From the NCBI GenBank assembly GCA_963780655.1, contig CAWACP010000007.1:382051-446050 (forward strand): 64,000 bases of DNA, given 5' to 3'. The translations under genes and the position numbers were made by a program. The notes under the pieces are model-generated. The model was not told where the DNA came from, did no database searches, and was given only the letters and a program-made list of their open reading frames with translations. Of the stretch, positions 1 to 6,473 are shown in pieces. Positions within the stretch are counted from its first letter, which is position 1. Each line of letters starts with the position of its first letter. The stretch comes from CAWACP01 sp963780655 (GTDB taxonomy: Bacteria; Acidobacteriota; Terriglobia; Bryobacterales; Bryobacteraceae).

Positions 1-219
1 GGCGACTTTGACGCCGAGATCGGCCAGGTATTGCAGACGCGGGATGGCGCCGCGCAGGGTGCCTTCCGGGCTGAAGGCGTTCAGCCAGATTTCGTAGATA
101 TTGAGCTGGTTCATCCACGCGGGATCGCGTCGCGCTTCGCGGTCGCCGAATGACAGGTTCTGGGCGTAAGCGACAAACGCGAATGCGGTCAGGACCGCTG
201 CAACACCGGATGCTCGCAT
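1..219 (-). CDS. alpha-amylase family glycoside hydrolase, N-terminal fragment
   Basis: Reading leftward from the ATG at 219 gives 73 codons that run off the window edge. Residues 1-20 look like a signal peptide ending near VAYAQ. The mature start carries 'WMNQLNIYEIWLNAF' followed by a segment ending 'LQYLADLGVK'. This is the opening of the GH13 (beta/alpha)8 barrel, where a Y-E-I strand leads into a helix and the 'YLADLGV' turn. The likely role is extracytoplasmic hydrolysis of alpha-glucans. The catalytic residues lie outside the window, so specificity cannot be judged. Confidence 0.75.
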   Translation of the reverse strand, partial: MRASGVAAVLTAFAFVAYAQNLSFGDREARRDPAWMNQLNIYEIWLNAFSPEGTLRGAIPRLQYLADLGVKVA

Positions 220-232
220 TGCTTCGGCTATT

Positions 233-529
233 CTATCGGGCGCGGCGCGCCCGCGGCGGCAGGTAGTGAAAGCGAATCAGGTAGATGTTCTCGCCTTTGC
301 CGTGCTTCGCCACCTTGAGTAGATCGACCAGGCCCAGGAATCCCGACTCGCGGGCCAGTTCCGGAGTGATGTCGGGGAAGCCGATCGGGGTGATAGACTC
401 CACCTCAATCTCGCCTTCTTCCATGCGGTACCGGCGGCCGACCGTGACGTGGGGACGCTGCCAGATGCGCACGCTGCAGGTGATTTCCCCGCGGCGAACG
501 CCATCGCGAAGACGTTTGGTAAACACCAT
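233..529 (-). CDS. ASCH-domain-like small protein
   Basis: This 98-aa protein begins MVFTKRLRDGVRRGEITCSV. A longer upstream reading exists, but it runs through the dispersed repeat at 543-598, so the ATG at 529 is chosen. The pattern is that of ASCH (PUA-like) domains: basic start, 'GEITCSVRIW', 'VGRRYRM', 'IEVESI', an 'ITPELARESGF' helix and 'YLIRFHYL'. ASCH domains are proposed RNA-binding or RNA-modifying modules. The function of this stand-alone version is inferred from the fold only. It lies 13 bases from the amylase start on the same strand, so the two could be co-transcribed. Confidence 0.6.
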   Translation of the reverse strand: MVFTKRLRDGVRRGEITCSVRIWQRPHVTVGRRYRMEEGEIEVESITPIGFPDITPELARESGFLGLVDLLKVAKHGKGENIYLIRFHYLPPRARRAR

Positions 530-542
530 GGACAGAATTATT

Positions 543-598
543 GTAGAGCAGGATTTCAGCCTGAAAAGCCTGCATTGCAGGCCGAAGGCCTGCTCCAC
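543..598. repeat. dispersed palindromic repeat, family A, inverted pair
   Basis: Arm 543-563 reads GTAGAGCAGG then TTCAGCCTG. Arm 578-598 is nearly its reverse complement and ends CCTGCTCCAC. The spacer is about 14 bases. Related copies lie at 740, 2016, 5328, 8202, 14198 and 27328. The unit is GTAGAGCAGGC followed by a few bases and GCCTGC, so each copy is itself a short hairpin. Confidence 0.8.
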
Positions 599-739
599 AA
601 AGATTAGCTGTTCGGCCCGCTCAGGGAACATCATGTTCCGCGGCCCTTCGTAACTGCTTTGTTTTCAACTGTCAAATAATCGCCGGCGGAACATATGTTC
701 CGTTGTGCCCGGCGAAACAGCGCCGGAAAGGGCCAATCT

Positions 740-762
740 CCAGAGCAGGCTTTCAGACTGCA
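740..762 (+). repeat. dispersed repeat, family A, single copy
   Basis: The core CAGAGCAGGCTTTCAG followed by CTGCA matches the family A unit with a few changes. It lies about 30 bases before the aldo/keto reductase start and so would be in its leader RNA. Confidence 0.6.
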
Positions 763-793
763 ACACGCGATCATAATGTAGAAGAGCCCAGCC

Positions 794-1648
794 ATGGACA
801 TCCCCAAACGCCCGTACAACAAAGACGTCAGCCTTTCGGTGATCGGCTTCGGCGGAATCGTTGTGATGGGAATGGAGCAGCCGGCTGCCGATCGCACGGT
901 GGCCGACGCGGTCGCGCGCGGCATCAATTACTTCGATGTCGCGCCTTCGTACGGCGATGGCGAGGCCGAAGAAAAGCTCGGGCCCGCATTGGCGCCGCAT
1001 CGCGGGAACGTCTTCCTTGCCTGTAAGTCGGGGCGGCGCGATGCAGAAGGCGCCCGGCTGGAACTGGAGCGATCCCTCAAACGCCTTCGGACGGACCATT
1101 TCGATCTTTACCAGTTCCACGCTGTGAGCTGCATGGATGATGTGCAGCAGATTCTGGCGCCCGGCGGCGCGGGCGAGCTGTTCCTCAGGGCGCGCCAGGA
1201 AGGCAAGGTTCGTTATCTCGGATTCTCGGCTCACAACGTCGAAGCCGCGCTGGCTCTGCTGGGCCAATATCGCTTCGACTCCGTGCTCTTCCCGGTCAAT
1301 TACGTGAATTACGCGCAGGGGAACTTCGGCCCGCAGATTCTCGCTGCAGCGAAGGACAAGGGTGTCGCCCGGCTCGCGCTCAAGGCCATGGCGCAGACCA
1401 CCTGGAAACCAGGCGAACAGCAGACGTCGGCCAAGTGTTGGTACCGCCCGATCGAGAACCCGGAGCTCGCCCGAACGGCGCTGCGCTTCACGCTCTCCGA
1501 GGACGTCACCGCCGCCATTCCACCGGGCGATGAGCGCCTGTTTCGCATCGCGATGGAAGCGGCGCCGGGGCTGAAGCCGCTGACCGCGGACGAGCGCCGC
1601 GATCTGCTGGCAAACGCTCGGGGTTTGACTCCCATTTTTCATGCCTGA
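794..1648 (+). CDS. aldo/keto reductase family oxidoreductase
   Basis: This 284-aa cytoplasmic (alpha/beta)8-barrel protein probably reduces aldehydes or ketones with NAD(P)H; the substrate is unknown. The family tetrad is visible: Asp and Tyr in 'NYFDVAPSYGDGEAEEKLG' (about residues 46-64), Lys in 'LACKSG' (about 78) and His in 'YQFHAV' (about 109). 'GFSAHN' and 'GVARLALKAM' match barrel strands 6-7. The C-terminal part is shorter than in the 320-aa enzymes and is typical of the AKR group common in Acidobacteria and Bacteroidetes. Its last 8 bases overlap the start of the next gene, so the two are probably translationally coupled. Confidence 0.85.
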   Translation: MDIPKRPYNKDVSLSVIGFGGIVVMGMEQPAADRTVADAVARGINYFDVAPSYGDGEAEEKLGPALAPHRGNVFLACKSGRRDAEGARLELERSLKRLRTDHFDLYQFHAVSCMDDVQQILAPGGAGELFLRARQEGKVRYLGFSAHNVEAALALLGQYRFDSVLFPVNYVNYAQGNFGPQILAAAKDKGVARLALKAMAQTTWKPGEQQTSAKCWYRPIENPELARTALRFTLSEDVTAAIPPGDERLFRIAMEAAPGLKPLTADERRDLLANARGLTPIFHA

Positions 1649-2006
1649 TGCGGTGACCATCCAGATCTTCGGGATCAGGAGCTCGAAAGAAACGCGCGCA
1701 GCCGAGCGCTTCTTTAAGGAGCGGCGCGTCCCGATTCAGATGGTAGATCTGAGCCAAAGACCGATGGCGCCGGCGGAGATGCGCAGGTTCACCGATCGTT
1801 TTGGCCTGGCCGCGCTGCTCGACACAGAGGGCAAAGCGTATGTGGATGCCGGGCTCAAGTACATAAGGATGCCCGAGGCTGAACTCGTGACGCGCATCGA
1901 GCGGCAACCGAAGCTGCTGCGCGTGCCGCTGGTGCGCGCCGGCAACCGGCTAAGCGCAGGCCACGATGAAGAAGCGTGGAAGGCGATGATCACGGCGGCC
2001 CGCTGA
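1641..2006 (+). CDS. ArsC/Spx-like thioredoxin-fold protein without catalytic cysteine
   Basis: This 121-aa protein has the size and layout of the ArsC/Spx family: an N-terminal beta-alpha-beta with 'ETRAAERFFKERRVPIQMVDL', a middle 'MRRFTDRFG' helix, and C-terminal 'LLRVPLVRAGNRLSAGHDEEAW', the equivalent of the P-[LI]-[VI]-R segment that precedes the Arg/Gly turn. The position where ArsC has Cys (CGTS/CSTC) reads 'GIRSSKETR'. There is no cysteine anywhere in the protein, so arsenate reduction by the usual chemistry is not expected. It may be regulatory or use another thiol partner. It overlaps the aldo/keto reductase by 8 bases. Confidence 0.7.
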   Translation: MPDAVTIQIFGIRSSKETRAAERFFKERRVPIQMVDLSQRPMAPAEMRRFTDRFGLAALLDTEGKAYVDAGLKYIRMPEAELVTRIERQPKLLRVPLVRAGNRLSAGHDEEAWKAMITAAR

Positions 2007-2015
2007 ACGCAGACC

Positions 2016-2075
2016 AGGCAGGCGGAAACGCCTGCTCTACAACACCGGGTTCCAGTAGAGTAGGCTTCAGCCTGC
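2016..2075. repeat. dispersed repeat, family A, inverted pair between convergent genes
   Basis: The arm at 2016-2040 ends CCTGCTCTAC and is followed after 14 bases by GTAGAGTAGGCTTCAGCCTG at 2055. It sits between the stop of the ArsC-like gene and the stop of the leftward permease gene. It can fold into a long hairpin and may act as a bidirectional terminator, although no U-tract is present. Confidence 0.75.
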
Positions 2076-2089
2076 GCGGTTACTCCTGC

Positions 2090-4528
2090 CTACTCATAAC
2101 GCAACGCGTTCATCGGGTCCATCGCGAACGCGCGCCGCGCCGGAATGAGCGAGGCCAGCAGCGCCGTCGCTGCCAGCAGGCTTACCACGCCGGCGATCAC
2201 CAGAGGAGACTGTGCGCTCCCTTCCGCCCACCGCCGCACGAGTCCGCTGAACATGACGCTCAGAACAGCTCCACCCACCAGGCCTGCGCACACGGTCCAC
2301 GCCGTGGACTGCAGCACCAGCCGGAGCACCTGGGCGGGCGTCGCCCCCAGCGCCATGCGGATGCCGAATTCGTTGGTTCTCTGCGTCACGCCCCAGGACA
2401 CCACGCTGAATAATCCAATCGCCGCCAGCACCAGAGCCACGAGCGAAAATGCGCCGAACAGCGCAGCCACGAACCGGCCGTACGCGTATTCATCCTCGTG
2501 CTGGATCCACTGTTCCAGATCGCGGGTTTCGCCGAACACCTGCTGATCGGGATCAACGGCCCTGACATCCGCGCGCACGCGATTCAATAAGGCCAGCGGC
2601 TCCCCTCGCGTGCGCACCAGGATCTGCGTCCACATGCGCATATTCATCGTGTAAGGTATGTACGCCGACGGCTTCACGGGTTTCCGCAGCCCGTCGTTAC
2701 GCGCGTCTGCCACCACGCCGATAATCTGCATCCATCCGTTGCTGTTCGCAACGGCCTGCGAGAATGGCGGCTCGGCCTTCATATCCGGCACCCGCAACTG
2801 TTTTCCCACGGCGTCGCCGTGCGGCCAGTATTTTCGCGCCATGGTCTCATTGATAACGGCCAGGCGCGCGCCGCGTCCCACCTCCGGCTGGTCCCAGAGC
2901 CGCCCCTGCAACAGCGGAATCCGCAGCACCGTGAAATACTCTGGACTCACCATGTTCAATCTCACGTGCTCCTGCTCGCCCGTGGGGCGTCCGAAGAGCT
3001 CGAACGAAACATCGTTTCCGTTCGAGGGCGGCGTAGCGTTCGTCGAAATGCCCGCCGCCAGCACATCGGGCGTGGACGATACGCGGGCCAGCAACTGCTC
3101 AAAATAGTGCGACCGGTCCTCCCAGCTCACATGCGCGTTCTGATGCACCGGAATCCCCACCGACATGGTGTGGTGCGGATCGTATCCCAGATTTGTTTCG
3201 AGGAGCTTCCTGAAGCCGTTAATGGCCGCGCCGGAGGAAGTGAGCAGCAACAGCGTCATCGCGATTTGCGCGGCCACCAGCGCCTTGTAAGTGAACTTGC
3301 CCCGCGTTCCTCCGCTGGACCGTTTGGAGCTGGACTGAATGAGTTGCGCCAGTTGCGGCTGCGAGAAGTGGAGCGCGGGAGCGAGTCCCGAGAGCACGCC
3401 GGTTATAATCCCGATGGCGACGCTGAACGCTAGCACGGGCACGTTGATGCGGATCACCGCCTCGTGGGGAATCGAGTAATCCGGCAGCCAGCGGATCAGC
3501 GCCGGAAGCATCCCGTACGCGAGCGCCACGCCGCACACCGCGCCCAGCAGCGACAGCGCCAGCGCCTCGGAGAGCAACTGTCTCTGGATCTGCCACCGGT
3601 TCGCTCCGATTGCGCTGCGGATCGCTAGTTCATGCTGCCGCGCCGTCCCCCGCGCGAGCAGCAGAATGGACACATTCGCGCAGCCCACCAGCAGCAGCAG
3701 CGCCACGGCCCCGGACAGCAGAAAGAGCTGGCCTCCCAGCCGCTGCACAAACTGATCGTTCAGGCCCTTCACGCGCACGCGGAATTTCTTCGGGAAGTGA
3801 GTTGGCGTCTCCTTTGCGAACTGTTCCAGCAGCGGCTGCAGTTCCGCGTTGATCGCTGCATGCGTCACTCCCGGCCTCATCCTCAGCAGCGGACCGTACT
3901 GGATATTCTGGTCGCTCGAGACCTTCAGCGGCAGGTACACATCGGCGTCTTCCCACGTGAATCGTGGCGGCAGGACTCCCACGATGGTGTAGTTCTTGTG
4001 CACCAATTGCAGCCTGCGCCCCACCACATTGGAATCGCCGTTAAAATGCCGCAGCCAGAAACGGTAGCTGAGCACCACTACGGGCTGCGGCTCCTGCCCG
4101 TCGATGGCGTCGGAGGGAATCAACGTCCGGCCGAGCATCGCCGGAACGCCGAAGTGAATGCCTGCATTCGACGTGAGCTGCGTGGACGGCACGTCTTCCG
4201 GCAGATCTTCATCGGTGGTGGTCAGGTTCCACGTGCCCCACATCGCCGCGACGCTTTCCAGTCCCTTTATCTGCCGCAGCAGCCTGAGTTGCGGGCCGGT
4301 GACGCCGGGCCAGTTCTCCTCGCCGCTGTTGTTCACCACCACGAGGTGGATCATGCGGTCCGGGTCCTTATAAGGATAGGGATGGGCCAGCAAGCCGTAG
4401 ATAACGCTGAAAACGGCGGTGGTGGCTCCGATTCCCAGCATGAGTGAAACGATTGCCGTGAGGGCGAGTCCCGGCCTCTTGTAAAGCTCGCGCAGCGAAA
4501 GACGAAGATCTTGTACCACGCTCTTCAT
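2090..4528 (-). CDS. orphan MacB/FtsX-type ABC permease (ADOP-like)
   Basis: This is an 812-aa inner-membrane protein. After a short N-terminal 'LRLSLRELYKRPGLALTAIV' segment and TM1, a MacB-type periplasmic domain spans about residues 50-260. FtsX-type TM segments follow at about 270-430, then a second periplasmic domain and a second FtsX block at about 690-810, ending 'ARRAFAMDPMNALRYE'. The duplicated MacB_PCD-FtsX layout without its own ATPase is typical of the permeases called ADOP in Acidobacteria, which occur in dozens per genome. No ATPase or membrane-fusion gene lies next to it. The transported substrate is unknown. Confidence 0.88.
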   Translation of the reverse strand: MKSVVQDLRLSLRELYKRPGLALTAIVSLMLGIGATTAVFSVIYGLLAHPYPYKDPDRMIHLVVVNNSGEENWPGVTGPQLRLLRQIKGLESVAAMWGTWNLTTTDEDLPEDVPSTQLTSNAGIHFGVPAMLGRTLIPSDAIDGQEPQPVVVLSYRFWLRHFNGDSNVVGRRLQLVHKNYTIVGVLPPRFTWEDADVYLPLKVSSDQNIQYGPLLRMRPGVTHAAINAELQPLLEQFAKETPTHFPKKFRVRVKGLNDQFVQRLGGQLFLLSGAVALLLLVGCANVSILLLARGTARQHELAIRSAIGANRWQIQRQLLSEALALSLLGAVCGVALAYGMLPALIRWLPDYSIPHEAVIRINVPVLAFSVAIGIITGVLSGLAPALHFSQPQLAQLIQSSSKRSSGGTRGKFTYKALVAAQIAMTLLLLTSSGAAINGFRKLLETNLGYDPHHTMSVGIPVHQNAHVSWEDRSHYFEQLLARVSSTPDVLAAGISTNATPPSNGNDVSFELFGRPTGEQEHVRLNMVSPEYFTVLRIPLLQGRLWDQPEVGRGARLAVINETMARKYWPHGDAVGKQLRVPDMKAEPPFSQAVANSNGWMQIIGVVADARNDGLRKPVKPSAYIPYTMNMRMWTQILVRTRGEPLALLNRVRADVRAVDPDQQVFGETRDLEQWIQHEDEYAYGRFVAALFGAFSLVALVLAAIGLFSVVSWGVTQRTNEFGIRMALGATPAQVLRLVLQSTAWTVCAGLVGGAVLSVMFSGLVRRWAEGSAQSPLVIAGVVSLLAATALLASLIPARRAFAMDPMNALRYE

Positions 4529-4614
4529 ACGTGCGAGTTGACCAGAGGTTCCCAGGTCTATAACGCAAAGTGACTATTGCACGCTGGCCTACAGAGCGCG
4601 TAGTCTGAACGAAC

Positions 4615-5313
4615 ATGCGATTGCGAATTCTACGGAACGTGTTGGTGATCATCCTCCAGGTATGGATCTGCTTTGCCGGATTCATGTACTACCAGATGAC
4701 CAGGCCGCCCGCTGAGTTCGCGGCCACGATGGCGAAGCTGCCTGAGTTCGCGATGGCGCTGGCGCCGTTCGAAACCATGTGGAACAGTGCGCGAGAAGGC
4801 ACGCTTGACCCCGGCGACCCCTCGCCCGATTTCCGCCTGAAGACGCGGGACGGCAAATCCGAAGTGGCGCTCTCTTCCTTTCGCGGCGTGCGGCCCGTGG
4901 TGCTGATCTTCGGGAGCTACACCTGACCGCCATTTCGCCGGGAGGTTCCTGAGCTCAACAGGCTGTATGACCAATACAAGGACCGCGCGGAGTTCTTCAT
5001 TGTGTATATTCAGGAGGCGCATTCCGCCGACGTCTGGCAAATGCCGTCGAATATGCGGCAGAATGTCGTCTATAACCTGCCGCGCAGCTATGGCGAGCGT
5101 ACCGCGGTGGCCGATTCCTGCGTGCGGCGTTTGAATATCCGCATCCCGGCCCTGATCGACAATTTTCAGAACACCACTGAAACGGCGTACACCGGCTGGC
5201 CCGATCGCCTGTACGTAATCGACCGCGACGGCCGCGTGGCGTTCAAGACGACGCCGGGACCCTTCGGATTCGAGCCGGCGGCAATGGAGCAGGCGTTGAA
5301 GAAGGTGCTGTAG
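4615..5313 (+). CDS. iodothyronine deiodinase-like selenoprotein (TGA at 4924 read as Sec)
   Basis: Reading the in-frame TGA at 4924-4926 as selenocysteine (residue 104) gives one 232-aa protein with no other in-frame stop. Residues 7-27 form a membrane anchor. A thioredoxin-like domain follows with 'PVVLIFGSYT-U-PPFRREV', then 'FFIVYIQEAHSADVWQ' and 'GWPDRLYVIDRDGRVAF'. These match the active site (FGS-x-T-U-P-x-F), the 'YI-EAHxxD-W' segment and the C-terminal strands of iodothyronine deiodinases (Pfam T4_deiodinase). Cys-containing bacterial relatives are known, so the Sec position is the catalytic one. A SECIS-like hairpin starts 11 bases after the TGA. The physiological substrate is unknown and is probably a general thiol/selenol redox reaction. 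The start is the first ATG after the divergent permease. Confidence 0.85.
4937..4954 (+). promoter_or_regulatory. candidate bacterial SECIS hairpin
   Basis: Just downstream of the Sec codon the RNA can pair CGGGA (4939-4943) with UCCUG (4947-4951) around a GGU loop. Two more pairs (4937-4938 with 4953-4954) extend the stem across a bulged A. The loop starts with G and lies 17 bases after the UGA, inside the roughly 16-37 base spacing expected for SelB-dependent bacterial SECIS elements. It was found by eye and not by a folding program. Confidence 0.55.
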
Positions 5314-5327
5314 AGGGTGATTAGAAC

Positions 5328-5349
5328 TGCAGGCCGAAGCCTGCTCTAC
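5328..5349 (-). repeat. dispersed repeat, family A, between convergent genes
   Basis: The leftward reading is GTAGAGCAGGCTTCGGCC followed by TGCA. It lies between the selenoprotein stop (5313) and the leftward secreted-protein gene. The TAG stop codon of that leftward gene (5346-5348) is part of the repeat. Confidence 0.75.
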
Positions 5350-6377
5350 TGGATGGCGACGCGGCGTAACTGGTCGATGCGGTCCCGCAATGCGCGCCAG
5401 AAAACGCCTTCTTCGTCCGGCGTAGCTCCGGCCATCACCAACCCCTGGCGAATCTGATCGTCGGTGATGCGGCCGAGGTACTGCATCAGCCATTGCACGT
5501 CGCTGACGCGAATATCCCTTGAAACCGTCGTTTTGTTGGTGCCTTTGAAGCCCCACTGAATGTCGTTGTCGCCGGCCCGGATCACGAAATTCGGCGTCTG
5601 TGCGACGTATGCCTTCGCGTCCCAGCCGTCGCGCAGTCCGGGAATGTCGCTCCATTTGCCCAGCGTGCGGCCCCAGTCGCTCACGAAATACAGGTACCGC
5701 GGATGGTCGGCGGTGGTGTCCTGAAATACCGCGAGGTTCGAATCGGAGCTTCCCGCGGCGCCCTCTCCGGAGAAGTAGTGCGCGTCCTTGGCGTCCCAGT
5801 TCGCCAGAAGCATCATCAGGATTCGCAGGCCGTTGAACTGGGGAGTGCCGAGGAATGGATTCGAATCCCACGCCCAGTTATATCCGTCGAGGAACTTGTA
5901 CGTCCCTGACCGAAGCTGGAAACGGCCGCCACGAAAATCGCCGTTGTTGTCCACCCACTTTGCGGCACGTTTGATATCGTGCGCGCCCTCGACGTGCCCC
6001 GTGGCCAGGAAATACTCCGCCTCAACCGTGTAACCACACGCGGCCACGACGCGCGTCGAGAAAGCGCTGCCATGCGCCTCCTGGCCGAACTTGACGTTCC
6101 ACGAAGCCCCGCTGGCATCCGTCACGTCGATTTTGGGCTGCGTTCCGGACAGGTCCTCTTTGACGAAACGGAACGGGGGCCGGGGCGCGAGCGCCTCGCC
6201 GCCAACGCCGTTGACGAAATCAAAGGATGCGACGTCTCCGGGATCCGACCAGAGTACGTTTTCCCCGGGCGGCAAAACTTTCTCTTTGGAAGCGGCCGTG
6301 GGCTTCGAGGCGGCACTCACCGAAATGGCCGCAAGGCATGCAATTGCAACGATTTGACGCACGCCGACCTGACGCAT
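5346..6377 (-). CDS. conserved secreted protein of unknown function, possibly kinase-like fold
   Basis: This 343-aa protein has an N-terminal signal peptide (MRQVGVRQIVAIACLAAISV...). An alternative ATG at 6386 would add three residues. No named family is certain. 'SWNVKFGQEAHGSAFSTRVVAACGY' (about 85-110) and 'LMMLLANWDAKDAHYF' (about 185-200) recall the nucleotide-lysine strand and the D-x-K-x-x-[NH] catalytic loop of divergent HipA/Fam20-like kinases. That is a resemblance only. It is divergent from lhr and convergent with the selenoprotein gene. The stop codon is supplied by a family A repeat. Confidence 0.6.
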   Translation of the reverse strand: MRQVGVRQIVAIACLAAISVSAASKPTAASKEKVLPPGENVLWSDPGDVASFDFVNGVGGEALAPRPPFRFVKEDLSGTQPKIDVTDASGASWNVKFGQEAHGSAFSTRVVAACGYTVEAEYFLATGHVEGAHDIKRAAKWVDNNGDFRGGRFQLRSGTYKFLDGYNWAWDSNPFLGTPQFNGLRILMMLLANWDAKDAHYFSGEGAAGSSDSNLAVFQDTTADHPRYLYFVSDWGRTLGKWSDIPGLRDGWDAKAYVAQTPNFVIRAGDNDIQWGFKGTNKTTVSRDIRVSDVQWLMQYLGRITDDQIRQGLVMAGATPDEEGVFWRALRDRIDQLRRVAIQ

Positions 6378-6473
6378 AACGAACATGCAATCCGGTACAT
6401 GCACGGGAAATGCCAGGTCCGATTTGGCCTCGCGCGCTAAAATGAGGCTGTAGCTTCGCCGCGCGGTTCCGCT

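Noticed and set aside
665..1660. 331-aa leftward ORF
   Set aside because: Antisense shadow of the aldo/keto reductase; Arg-rich translation typical of a wrong frame.
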